A DNA stretch of 64,000 nt, taken from the NCBI GenBank assembly GCA_041499965.1, contig JBGQLG010000002.1, forward strand, positions 19,065 through 83,064, in the 5' to 3' direction. A program made the position numbers and the translations under genes. The first letter of the stretch is position 1. Each line of letters starts with the position of its first letter. The notes under the pieces were generated by a model. It did not search any database. It saw only the letters and a program-made list of their open reading frames with translations, and was not told where the DNA came from. Source of the stretch: AR5 sp041499965. Lineage in GTDB: Bacteria > Methylomirabilota > Methylomirabilia > Rokubacteriales > CSP1-6. Positions 48,435-57,224 of this stretch are shown piece after piece.

Positions 48435-49205
48435 ATGCTGCTGGCCGTCGAGGTGGGCAACACCAACACCAAGATCGGCGTCTACGACGGCCCCCGGCTG
48501 CTGGTCTCCTGGCGGCTGACGACCCGGCGCGAGCAGACGGGCGACGAGTACGGGCTGTTCATCGAGACGCTCCTGCGCACGCGCGGGATCACGCCCGCGA
48601 CCATCACCGGCGTGGCCATCTCCAACGTGGTGCCGCCCGTGCAGCAAGCGCTCGAGTGGATGTGCGAGAAGTACTTCGGCGTGACGCCCCTCACCGTGGA
48701 ATCCGGCGTCAACACGCCGATCACGCTCAACGTCGACAACCCTCGCGAGGTCGGCGCCGACCGGGTGGTGAAGAGCCTCGCCGCCGTCGCACTCTACGGC
48801 CCACCGCTGATCATCGTCGACCTCGGCACCGCCACCACCTTCGACTGCATCAACGCGCGCGGCGAGTTCATCGGCGGGGCCATCGCCCCGGGCATCTCGA
48901 CGGCCGCCGATGCGCTGCTGAACCGGGCCGCCCGGCTGTTCCGCGTCGAGCTGGTGCGGCCCAAGGACGCCATCGGACGCAACACGGTCCACAACGTCCA
49001 GTCGGGGCTCGTGTACGGGTGGGCGGGGCTGGTGGACGGCATCGTCGAGCGCATGAAGGCCGAGATGGACGGCACGCCGCGCGTGGTGGCCACCGGCGGC
49101 CACGCCGCGCTCATCGTGCACGTGGCCCGCTCGATCCAGGAGGTGCACGAGCACCTGGCCTTCGAGGGGTTGCGCATGCTGTGGGAGCGCGCCAACCCGG
49201 CGTGA
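48435..49205 (+). CDS. coaX: Type III pantothenate kinase
   Basis: First step of coenzyme A synthesis, independent of the classic CoaA kinase. The 256-residue ASKHA-fold enzyme has LLAVEVGNTNTKIGVYDGPR, the VGADRVVKSLAAV motif, LIIVDLGTATTFDCINARGE and GGAIAPGISTAADALLNRAA, and a C-terminal ATGGHAALI. The birA-coaX pair is a common order. It ends 12 bp before the guaB promoter. Confidence 0.97.
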   Translation: MLLAVEVGNTNTKIGVYDGPRLLVSWRLTTRREQTGDEYGLFIETLLRTRGITPATITGVAISNVVPPVQQALEWMCEKYFGVTPLTVESGVNTPITLNVDNPREVGADRVVKSLAAVALYGPPLIIVDLGTATTFDCINARGEFIGGAIAPGISTAADALLNRAARLFRVELVRPKDAIGRNTVHNVQSGLVYGWAGLVDGIVERMKAEMDGTPRVVATGGHAALIVHVARSIQEVHEHLAFEGLRMLWERANPA

Positions 49206-49217
49206 AGCGCCCGAGCG

Positions 49218-49246
49218 TTGACACCCCCGGGGCTGGTCGGTATACT
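49218..49246 (+). promoter_or_regulatory. Sigma-70-type promoter of guaB
   Basis: Perfect TTGACA (49218-49223), 17-bp spacer, TATACT (49241-49246). The about 80-nt leader before ATG 49333 contains GATCCC (49275-49280) / GGGATC (49290-49295) that can pair. No named riboswitch was recognised. Confidence 0.8.
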
Positions 49247-49332
49247 CCCAAAATCTAGTAGGTAAGCGCGGGGCGATCCCTACAGTTGGGGGATCAAGCG
49301 GGGAACCCGGAGCAAGGCGGGGGGGCACACGC

Positions 49333-50493
49333 ATGGGGATGTGGGTCGGTCGCGGGCGCAAGGCAAGAGTGGCCTACGGGTTCGATGACATCGCGCTCGT
49401 CCCGGGTGCCCTGACGGTCAACCCCAACGAAGTCGACATCTCCTGGGAGCTCTGCGGGCACCGCTACGAGATCCCGATCATCGCCGCGGCGATGGACGGT
49501 GTCGTCGGCCCGCAGCTGGCCATCGAGATGGGGCGGCTGGGCGGCTTGGCCGTGCTGAACCTCGAGGGTGTGTTCTCCCGCTACGCGAACCCCCACGACG
49601 TGCTGGAGCGCATCGTGTCGGCGAGCCAGGAAGAGGCCACCAAGATCATCCAGTCGATCTACGGTGAGCCCATCAAGGAAGAGCTGATCCACCAGCGCAT
49701 CCAGGAGATCAAGAAGGGCGGGGGTCCCGCGGTCGTGTCCGCGATCCCGCAGCGGGCCGAGCGCTTCGCGCAGATCGCCCAGGAGGCCGGCGCCGACATC
49801 TTCGTGGTGCAGTCCACGGTCACGACCGCGCGCCACGTCGCCAGCGAGTACAAGCCCGTGGACTTCCGCAAGCTCAAGAAGTCCCTGGCTATCCCGCTCA
49901 TCCTCGGCAACTGCGTCACCTACGAGGCGTGCCTGGAGCTGATGGACACCGGCGTCGACGGCCTGCTGATCGGCGTGGGACCGGGTGCGGCGTGCACCAG
50001 CCGCGAGGTGCTCGGCCTGGGCGTGCCGCAGGTGACGGCGACCGCCGACGCCGCAGCGGCCCGCGACCAGTACTACAAGCAGCGCGGCCGCTACGTGCCG
50101 GTCATCACCGACGGCGGCATGACGACCGGCGGGGACGTGTGCAAGGCCTTCGCGGCGGGGGCCGATGCGGTCATGATCGGCTCGGCGTTCGCGCGCGCGA
50201 TCGAGGCGCCGGGCCGCGGCTACCACTGGGGCATGGCCACGCCGCACGCCAACCTGCCGCGCGGCACCCGCATCCGGGTCGGTGTCGCCGGGACGCTCGA
50301 CCAGATCCTGTTCGGGCCCGCCTTCACGGAGGACGGCACGCTGAACCTGGTGGGCGCCATCCGCACGTGCATGGGCTCGGTGGGCGCCCAGAGCATCAAG
50401 GAGCTGCAGCAGACCGAGCTGATCATCGCGCCGACGATCAAGACCGAGGGCAAGGTCTTCCAGCAGGCGCAGAAGCTAGGGCGCCCGCGGTAG
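49333..50493 (+). CDS. guaB3: GuaB3-family IMP dehydrogenase-like protein
   Basis: Probable guanine-nucleotide enzyme with an IMP dehydrogenase/GMP reductase barrel. The 386-residue protein has no CBS pair inserted in the barrel, and starts MGMWVGRGRKARVAYGFDDI, the GuaB3 pattern seen in Actinobacteria and others. The barrel has IIAAAMDGVVGPQLAIEMGR, an active-site Cys221 in GVGPGAACTSREVLG and the nucleotide-binding VITDGGMTTGGDVCKAFAAG. It lacks the usual IMPDH flap motif in a form I can recognise, so whether it is an IMPDH is unproven; guaA directly downstream supports a role in GMP synthesis. Confidence 0.92.
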   Translation: MGMWVGRGRKARVAYGFDDIALVPGALTVNPNEVDISWELCGHRYEIPIIAAAMDGVVGPQLAIEMGRLGGLAVLNLEGVFSRYANPHDVLERIVSASQEEATKIIQSIYGEPIKEELIHQRIQEIKKGGGPAVVSAIPQRAERFAQIAQEAGADIFVVQSTVTTARHVASEYKPVDFRKLKKSLAIPLILGNCVTYEACLELMDTGVDGLLIGVGPGAACTSREVLGLGVPQVTATADAAAARDQYYKQRGRYVPVITDGGMTTGGDVCKAFAAGADAVMIGSAFARAIEAPGRGYHWGMATPHANLPRGTRIRVGVAGTLDQILFGPAFTEDGTLNLVGAIRTCMGSVGAQSIKELQQTELIIAPTIKTEGKVFQQAQKLGRPR

Positions 50494-50536
50494 GGAGCGC
50501 GTCGGTGCAGTCCGGACCGGCGGCCGAGGGTCCGCG

Positions 50537-52321
50537 GTGAATCAGATCGTCGTCCTGAACGCGGGGGGCCAGTACTGCCACCTGATCGCTCGGCGCATCC
50601 GAGAGCTGGGCGTCCACGCCGTCGTCGCCGATATCAACCGCCCAGCCTCCGACTTCGCGGGCACGCGCGGCATCATCATCTCCGGCGGCCCGGCCAGCGT
50701 CACCGAGCCGACATCGCCCGCAGTCGATCCCGGGATCTACCATCTCGGCGTGCCCATCCTGGGCATCTGCTACGGCCACCAGCTCATGGCCAACGACCTG
50801 GGGGGCCGCGTCTCGCGCGGGACCATCAAGGAGTACGGGCACTCGTCGCTCCGCTACGCCGACAGCCCACTGTTCTCGGGACTTCCGCATCGAGACCTCA
50901 CGGTCTGGATGAGCCACGGCGACACCGTCGTCGACGTCCCGCCCGGCTTCGGGGTCATCGGCGAAACGGTCGACTGCCAGATCGCGGCGATGCAGGATCC
51001 CGCCCGCCGGCTGTTCGGCCTGCAGTTCCATCCCGAGGTGGTCCACACCGAGTTCGGGACCGAGATCTATCGCAGCTTCGTCTTCGGGGTCTGCGGCTGC
51101 ACGGCCGACTGGGACCCGCGCGCCCGGGTCGAGCAGGTGATGGACGAGATCCGGGCCAGGGCGGCGAGGCGCAAGGTGTTCTTCCTGATCAGCGGCGGCG
51201 TCGATTCCACGGTCGCGTTCTATTGCTGCTACCGGGCCCTCGGCCCCGGCCGCGTCCTGGGCCTGTACGTGGACACCGGGTTCATGCGGGAAGGCGACGC
51301 CGAGGCGATCGAGCACCTGGTCCGCGAGGCCGGCCGGGAGGCGATCCACGTCGCCGACCGTAGTGCCGACTTCTTCGGGCGGCTGGCCGGTGTCACGAAC
51401 CCCGAGCGCAAGCGCACGATCATCGGGGACACCTTCCTGGCGGTGCAGGAGGACGAGTTCACGCGGCTGGGGCTGCGCGAGGACGAGTGGCTGCTGGGGC
51501 AGGGCACGATCTACCCGGACACCATCGAGTCGGGCGGCGCCCGCCACTCCGCGAAGATCAAGACCCACCACAACCGGGTCGAGCGCATCCAGACGCTCAT
51601 CGAGCAGGGCAAGGTGATCGAGCCGCTGGTCGAGTTCTACAAGGACGAGGTGCGGGTGCTCGGCGAGCAGCTGGGGCTGCCGCACGAGGTCGTCTGGCGC
51701 CACCCGTTCCCCGGGCCCGGGCTGGCGGTCCGCTGCCTGGGCGGCGAGACCGAGGCGGCGGTGGAGCCCGCGGGCCTGCCGCTGCCGGCGGGGATCAGCG
51801 GCTGGATCGTTCCTGTTCGCACCGTCGGCGTGCAGGGCGACGAGCGCTCGTACTCGAACATGCTCGCGGTCGAGGGCTTCGCCGACGTCGAGGCGGCCGG
51901 CGCCTTCGCGCGACGAATCACCAACGAGCACCGCGCGATCAACCGTGTCGCCGTCGTCGCCTACCGGCGCGACGGGCGCGGCCTGGCGAGGCTGGCGATC
52001 CGTCCCGGCACGCTCACGCGCGAGCGCATCGCGCTGCTGCGCGAGGCCGACGACATCGTCACCCGGATCGTGCGCAAGCACGCGCTCTACGACGCGATCT
52101 GGCAGTGCCCCGTGGCCATGATTCCCCTCGGGGCCGGCCCCGGTGGGGAGACGATCGTGCTCCGCCCGGTGAACTCGCGCGACGGCATGACGGCGGACTT
52201 CGCCAAGCTGCCGCCGGCGGTCGTCGACGAGATCGCCGCCGCGCTGGCCCAGCTCGGACCCGTCGATGCCGTGCTCTACGACGTCACCAACAAGCCGCCC
52301 GCCACGATCGAGCTCGAGTAG
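50537..52321 (+). CDS. guaA: GMP synthase (glutamine-hydrolysing)
   Basis: Aminates XMP to GMP. The 594-residue protein is a fused enzyme: N-terminal class I glutaminase (ILNAGGQYCH-type start, GICYGHQ with Cys78, FHPEVVHTEFG), P-loop ATP-pyrophosphatase FFLISGGVDSTVAFYCCYRA, and the C-terminal dimerisation domain. It is longer than the usual ~515-525 residues, with extra sequence in the middle/C-terminal region (around TEAAVEPAGLPLPAGISGWI). GTG 50537. It lies 43 bp after guaB3 and 9 bp before dnaE. Confidence 0.95.
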   Translation: MNQIVVLNAGGQYCHLIARRIRELGVHAVVADINRPASDFAGTRGIIISGGPASVTEPTSPAVDPGIYHLGVPILGICYGHQLMANDLGGRVSRGTIKEYGHSSLRYADSPLFSGLPHRDLTVWMSHGDTVVDVPPGFGVIGETVDCQIAAMQDPARRLFGLQFHPEVVHTEFGTEIYRSFVFGVCGCTADWDPRARVEQVMDEIRARAARRKVFFLISGGVDSTVAFYCCYRALGPGRVLGLYVDTGFMREGDAEAIEHLVREAGREAIHVADRSADFFGRLAGVTNPERKRTIIGDTFLAVQEDEFTRLGLREDEWLLGQGTIYPDTIESGGARHSAKIKTHHNRVERIQTLIEQGKVIEPLVEFYKDEVRVLGEQLGLPHEVVWRHPFPGPGLAVRCLGGETEAAVEPAGLPLPAGISGWIVPVRTVGVQGDERSYSNMLAVEGFADVEAAGAFARRITNEHRAINRVAVVAYRRDGRGLARLAIRPGTLTRERIALLREADDIVTRIVRKHALYDAIWQCPVAMIPLGAGPGGETIVLRPVNSRDGMTADFAKLPPAVVDEIAAALAQLGPVDAVLYDVTNKPPATIELE

Positions 52322-52330
52322 CCGTCCCTC

Positions 52331-55300
52331 GTGCAACACGCCGAGTTCGTCCACCTGCACGTGCACTCGGAGTACAGCCTCCTCGACGGGGCCGCCCAGC
52401 TCGAGAAGCTGGTGGCCAAGGCCAAGGAGCTGAAGTTCCCGGCCATCGCGCTGACCGACCACGGCAACCTCTTCGGGGCCATCGACTTCTACCTGGCGGC
52501 GCAGAAGTCCGGCGTCAAGCCGATCCTCGGCTGCGAGCTGTACATCGCGCCGGGCGGCCGCACCGAGCGCGGCTCGCAGGACGGCGGCTACGAGGGCGCC
52601 AACCACCTGACCGTGCTGGTGCGCGACCTCACCGGGTACCAGAACCTCATCAAGCTCGTGTCCAAGGCGTACCTGGAGGGCTTCTACTACAAGCCGCGCG
52701 TGGACAAGGAGCTGCTGGCCCAGCACGCCGAGGGGCTGCTGGTGCTCTCCGGCTGCCTGAACTCGGAGGTCTCGCGCGCGATCAGCGCCGGCGATCTCGA
52801 CAAGGCCCGGCAGACGGCCGGCTGGTACCGCGAGGTGTTCGGCAAGGATCACTACTTCATGGAGATCCAGGCCCACGGCTTGCCCGAGCAGGTGAAGGTG
52901 ACGGCCGAGACGCTGGCCATCGCCAAGGCCATCGGCGCGCCGATCGCGGGGACCAACGACTCGCACTACCTCGAGGCCGGCCACGCCCGGGCCCACGAGG
53001 CGCTGCTCTGCATCCAGACCGGCAGCGGCATGAGCGATCCCAACCGCTGGCGGTTCTCCAGCGAGGAGTTCTACGTGAAGTCGGCCGAGGAGATGGCCCG
53101 CGTCTTCGCCGACACGCCGGAGGCCTGCCGCAACACGCTGGCGGTGGCCGAGCGCTGCAACCTCACGCTCGACTTCGGCCGCTTCCACCTGCCGCGCTAC
53201 GTGGTGCCCGACACCCACACCCTGGAGACGTATCTCGAGGAGCAGACCCGCGAGGGCCTGAAGCGGCGCTACGGGCCGAGCCCCGGGGACGCCCTCGAGG
53301 CCCGGCTGACCCACGAGCTGGCGGTCATCGAGAAGATGGGCTTCGCCGGCTACTTCCTGGTCGTGTGGGACTTCATCCACTACGCGCGCAGCCACGGGGT
53401 GGCGGTCGGCCCCGGGCGCGGCTCGTCGGCCGGCTCGCTGGTGGCGTACTGCCTGGGGATCACCAACATCGATCCCATGCGGTACGGGCTGCTGTTCGAG
53501 CGATTCTTGAACCCCGAGCGCGTCTCCATGCCCGACATGGACATCGACTTCGCCGATGACCGACGCGACGAGGTCATCCGCTACGTCGCCGACAAGTACG
53601 GGCGGGACCGGGTGGCGCACATCATCACGTTCGGGACGCTGGGGGCCAAGGCGGCCATCCGCGACGTGGGCCGCGTGCTCGGCATGTCCTACGCCGACGT
53701 CGACCGGATCGCCAAGCTCGTGCCGGGCTTTCCCCTCAACATCACGCTGGACGACGCCTACCAGAAGTCGCCGCCGCTGGCCGAGATGGTCAAGACCCAG
53801 GCCAACGTCAAGGAGCTGTGGGACATCGCCCGCGCGCTGGAGGGGTGCACGCGCCACGCCTCCGTGCACGCCTCGGCGGTGGTGATCTCCGACGAGCCGC
53901 TCGACACCCACATCCCGCTCTACAAGGACCCCAAGCGGCCGGAGCTGATCACCGGCTACGCTATGGGGCCGATCGAGAAGCTCGGCCTGCTCAAGATGGA
54001 CTTCCTGGGGCTGCGCACGCTGACGGTGCTGGCCAACACCGTGCAGCTCGTCAAGGAGTCGCACGACGTCACCATCGACCTCGACACCCTGCCGCTGGAC
54101 GACGCCCGGGCCTACGCGCTGCTGAGCGAGGCCAAGACCTTCGGCGTGTTCCAGCTGGAGTCCTCGGGCATGCGCGAGGCGCTGCGCGGGCTCAGGCCCG
54201 AGCGGCTGGAGGACGTCATCGCGATGGTCTCGCTGTACCGGCCGGGACCGATGGAGCTGATCCCCGACTTCATCGCGCGCAAGCACGGCCGGGCCAAGAT
54301 CACCTACGAGCACCCCGCCATGGAGACGTTCACACGGGAGACGTACGGGATCATGGTGTACCAGGAGCAGATCATGCAGATCGCCTCCGAGATGGGCGGC
54401 TTCACGATGGGGGAGGCGGACACGCTGCGGCGGGCCATGGGCAAGAAGGACCGCGATCTCATGGCCAAGCAGCGCGAGAAGTTCCTCTCCGGCTGCAAGG
54501 AGCGGGGGACCGCCAGCGCCAAGGCCGAGCGCGTCTGGGAGCTGATGGAGAAGTTCGCGGGCTACGGCTTCAACAAGTGCCTGGCCGCCGACACCTGGGT
54601 CGAGATGGCCGACGGCTCCCGCAAGCCCATCACCGCCATCCGCGAGGGCGACCTCGTGCTCACCAAGGACGGGCCGCACCCCGCGCGCAGCGTGCGCCCG
54701 AGCGGCATCCGCCCGGTCGGGCGCCTGCGCCTGGCCAACGGCATGTTCGTGCGGTGCACCGGCGATCACCCGATCTTCACCCAGCGCGGCTGGGTCGACG
54801 CCCAGGACCTCGCCGGCAGCGATGCCGTCGCGGTGCTCGACACCGTCGCCGCCGCCGACTTGCGGGTGGCCGCGCGCCGCGCCGCCGGCCGCCGCCACGC
54901 GCCGACCCCCACGCTGGCCGAGGCGCCGCTGATGTGGACCGCGCCCGCCGGCTTCACCCCGGAGGGCGTGGAGCCGACCTACGACTTCGAGGTGCCGGGC
55001 GCGGCCAGCTTCATCGCCAACGGCGTGGCCGTCCACAACTCGCACGCCGCCGCCTACGCGCTGGTCGCCTACCAGACCGCCTACTTCAAGGCCAACTACC
55101 CGGTCGAGTTCATGGCCGCGTTGCTGACCTCGGAAATGGGCGATACCGACAAGATCGTGAAGTACATCGAGGAGTGCCGGGCGATGGGGCTGCGCGTGCA
55201 GCCGCCCGACGTCAACGTCTCCCAGGTGCGCTTCAGCGTCGCCGGCGACACCATCCGCTTCGGCCTGGCCGCCATCAAGAACGTCGGCGAGGCGGCCATG

Positions 55301-56272
55301 GAGTCGATCCTCCGCACGCGCGCGGATGACGGCGCCTTCAAGACGCTGGAGGACTTCTGCGTCCGCGTCGACCTGCGCCTGGTCAATCGGCGCGTCATCG
55401 AGAGCCTGATCAAGGCCGGGGCCTTCGACGCGCTGGGCCTGCCGCGCGCGCACCTGCTCGCGCAGTGCGATCTGGCGCTCGACTCCGGCCAGCGCCAGCA
55501 GCGCGAGCGGGCCGAGGGCCAGGCCTCGTTCTTCGATCTGCTCCCGACGCCGGCGCCGCCGCCGCGCACGGCCGAGCCGACCGCGGCCGTCGTCGCCGAG
55601 TGGGACGACGACCAGCGACTGGGCTACGAGAAAGAGGTGCTCGGCTTCTACGTCTCCGGCCACCCGCTGGCCCGCTTCGAGGGTGTGGCCGAGTCGCTCG
55701 GCGTCACCTCGACGGCCGACCTCGCCGCCCGGGGCCACGGGGCCCGGGTGACGCTGTTCGGACACGTCGCCGCGCTGAAGGAGACCGCCACCAAGAGCGG
55801 CAACCGCATGGCGTTCCTCACGCTGGAGGACATGACGGGTACGGTCGAGGTCACCGTGTTTCCCGAGCCCTTCAAGGCCGCCGCGCCGTACCTGCGGGCC
55901 CGCGACCCGATCGTCGTGCGCGGCCGGGTCGACGACGGCGACAAGGGCCGGGTGGTGCTGGCCGAGGACGTGCGCCTGCTCGAGCAGTCGCTGGCCGCCG
56001 GCGGCCGTCCGCGCAACGGCGGCGAGGCGACGGCGTGCCGCGTACGGGTGCGGGCGGGGGAGGACAGCGCCGAGCGGCTGGCCACCCTGCGGCGCCTGTG
56101 CGAGGAGTATCCGGGCGGCGTGCCGGTGTTCGTCCACGTCCTGCTGCCGACCACGGAGGTCGTGGTGCGGGCCCGCGCGGTCAGCGTGGACGTCACCAAG
56201 GATCTGGTCGCGCGGATCGAGGAGCTGCTCGGGCCCGGCACCACGGTGATCGACCATGCCGGACGCGCTTGA
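52331..56272 (+). CDS. dnaE: DNA polymerase III alpha subunit with mini-intein
   Basis: Catalytic subunit of the replicative polymerase. The 1313-residue precursor has the N-terminal PHP domain (FVHLHVHSEYSLLDGAAQLE), polymerase motifs with catalytic PDMDIDF (Asp402, Asp404), DRVAHIITFGTLGAKAAIRD, the C-terminal OB domain (LTLEDMTGTVEVTVFPEPFK) and tail. A 154-residue intein interrupts it after FAGYGFNK (residues 750-903), so the spliced protein is about 1159 residues, the usual size. GTG start. accA overlaps its end by 17 bp. Confidence 0.97.
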   Translation: MQHAEFVHLHVHSEYSLLDGAAQLEKLVAKAKELKFPAIALTDHGNLFGAIDFYLAAQKSGVKPILGCELYIAPGGRTERGSQDGGYEGANHLTVLVRDLTGYQNLIKLVSKAYLEGFYYKPRVDKELLAQHAEGLLVLSGCLNSEVSRAISAGDLDKARQTAGWYREVFGKDHYFMEIQAHGLPEQVKVTAETLAIAKAIGAPIAGTNDSHYLEAGHARAHEALLCIQTGSGMSDPNRWRFSSEEFYVKSAEEMARVFADTPEACRNTLAVAERCNLTLDFGRFHLPRYVVPDTHTLETYLEEQTREGLKRRYGPSPGDALEARLTHELAVIEKMGFAGYFLVVWDFIHYARSHGVAVGPGRGSSAGSLVAYCLGITNIDPMRYGLLFERFLNPERVSMPDMDIDFADDRRDEVIRYVADKYGRDRVAHIITFGTLGAKAAIRDVGRVLGMSYADVDRIAKLVPGFPLNITLDDAYQKSPPLAEMVKTQANVKELWDIARALEGCTRHASVHASAVVISDEPLDTHIPLYKDPKRPELITGYAMGPIEKLGLLKMDFLGLRTLTVLANTVQLVKESHDVTIDLDTLPLDDARAYALLSEAKTFGVFQLESSGMREALRGLRPERLEDVIAMVSLYRPGPMELIPDFIARKHGRAKITYEHPAMETFTRETYGIMVYQEQIMQIASEMGGFTMGEADTLRRAMGKKDRDLMAKQREKFLSGCKERGTASAKAERVWELMEKFAGYGFNKCLAADTWVEMADGSRKPITAIREGDLVLTKDGPHPARSVRPSGIRPVGRLRLANGMFVRCTGDHPIFTQRGWVDAQDLAGSDAVAVLDTVAAADLRVAARRAAGRRHAPTPTLAEAPLMWTAPAGFTPEGVEPTYDFEVPGAASFIANGVAVHNSHAAAYALVAYQTAYFKANYPVEFMAALLTSEMGDTDKIVKYIEECRAMGLRVQPPDVNVSQVRFSVAGDTIRFGLAAIKNVGEAAMESILRTRADDGAFKTLEDFCVRVDLRLVNRRVIESLIKAGAFDALGLPRAHLLAQCDLALDSGQRQQRERAEGQASFFDLLPTPAPPPRTAEPTAAVVAEWDDDQRLGYEKEVLGFYVSGHPLARFEGVAESLGVTSTADLAARGHGARVTLFGHVAALKETATKSGNRMAFLTLEDMTGTVEVTVFPEPFKAAAPYLRARDPIVVRGRVDDGDKGRVVLAEDVRLLEQSLAAGGRPRNGGEATACRVRVRAGEDSAERLATLRRLCEEYPGGVPVFVHVLLPTTEVVVRARAVSVDVTKDLVARIEELLGPGTTVIDHAGRA
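54578..55039 (+). mobile_element. DnaE mini-intein, 154 aa, no homing endonuclease
   Basis: Starts with Cys in FNK|CLAADTWVEMADG (block A), has block B TGDHPIFT with T61-x-x-H64, and ends ANGVAVHN|SHAAAYA with penultimate His, terminal Asn and +1 Ser. The usual linker between splicing halves is only about 45 Ala/Arg/Pro-rich residues; no LAGLIDADG or HNH motif is seen, so the homing nuclease has been lost. It sits three residues after the site of the well-known split cyanobacterial DnaE intein (AEY|CFN). The typical block F His is replaced by Ala (GAASFIANG), yet the terminal His-Asn is kept. Confidence 0.9.
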
Positions 56273-57224
56273 CTTCGAGCAGCCGCTGCTCGAGCTGGAG
56301 ACCCGGATCGCGGGGTTGCAGGCCGAGGGCGATCCCGTCCGCACGCGCGACGAGATCACCCGGCTCGAGGAGCGGCTGACTCGACTTCGCCAGCGGACCT
56401 ACGCCAACCTGACCGCGTGGCAGCGGACCCAGCTCGCCCGCCACCCCAAGCGGCCGTACACCCGCGACTGGGCGCGCCTGCTCTTCGACGACTTTACCGA
56501 GCTGCACGGCGACCGACGCTTCGGCGACGACGCCGCCGTCGTCGGAGGCCTGGCGCGCTTCGAGGGCCGGTCGGTCGTCGTCATCGGCCACCAGAAGGGG
56601 CGCGACACGCGCGAGAAGATCGCGCGCAACTTCGGCATGCCGCACCCGGAGGGGTATCGCAAGGCCGAGCGTCTCATGGAGCTGGCGGCCCGCTTCCGCA
56701 AGCCGGTGCTGACCTTCATCGACACGCCCGGCGCCTATCCCGGCATCGGGGCCGAGGAGCGCGGCCAGGCCGAGGCGATCGCCCGCAACCTGAAGCTGAT
56801 GGCCGGGCTGCCGGTGCCGATGGTCGCCGTCATCACCGGCGAGGGCGGCAGCGGCGGCGCGCTGGCCATCGGGATGGGCAATCGCGTGCTCATGCTCGAA
56901 TACGCGGTGTACGGCGTCATCTCCCCCGAGGGCTGCGCGGCCATCCTGTGGGGCGACGCGGCCAAGGCGCCCGAAGCGGCGGAGGTGATGAAGGTGACCG
57001 CGCCAGATCTACAGAAGCTGGGTGTGATCGACGCCATCATCCCCGAGCCGCTCGGCGGGGCCCATCGCGACTGGGAGGCCGCCGCCGCCCACCTCAAGAT
57101 CGCCGTACGCGAGCAGCTCGCCGCCCTGGCTCACCTCGGCCCCGAGGCGCTGGTGGCCGACCGCTACGAGAAGTTTCGCCGCATCGGCGTCTTCGAGGAG
57201 AACGCCGTCCCCCCGCGCGGCTAG
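56256..57224 (+). CDS. accA: Acetyl-CoA carboxylase carboxyltransferase alpha subunit
   Basis: Transfers the carboxyl group from carboxybiotin to acetyl-CoA, first step of fatty-acid synthesis, with AccD. The 322-residue protein has DFEQPLLELETRIAGLQAEG, the RPYTRDWARLLFDDFTELHG motif, RFGDDAAVVGGLARFEGRSV and the GEGGSGGALAIGMGNRVLML oxyanion region. dnaE-accA is a common pair. It starts 17 bp before the dnaE stop and its own stop (TAG) overlaps that of the convergent regulator by sharing CTAG at 57221-57224. Confidence 0.97.
   Translation: MPDALDFEQPLLELETRIAGLQAEGDPVRTRDEITRLEERLTRLRQRTYANLTAWQRTQLARHPKRPYTRDWARLLFDDFTELHGDRRFGDDAAVVGGLARFEGRSVVVIGHQKGRDTREKIARNFGMPHPEGYRKAERLMELAARFRKPVLTFIDTPGAYPGIGAEERGQAEAIARNLKLMAGLPVPMVAVITGEGGSGGALAIGMGNRVLMLEYAVYGVISPEGCAAILWGDAAKAPEAAEVMKVTAPDLQKLGVIDAIIPEPLGGAHRDWEAAAAHLKIAVREQLAALAHLGPEALVADRYEKFRRIGVFEENAVPPRG

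Noticed and set aside
50438..56359. Very long minus-strand open frame (about 1970 codons) opposite guaA, dnaE and accA
   Set aside because: Its His/Arg/Asp-rich composition is the reverse reading of real coding DNA at high GC; no domain is recognisable and known genes fill the opposite strand.
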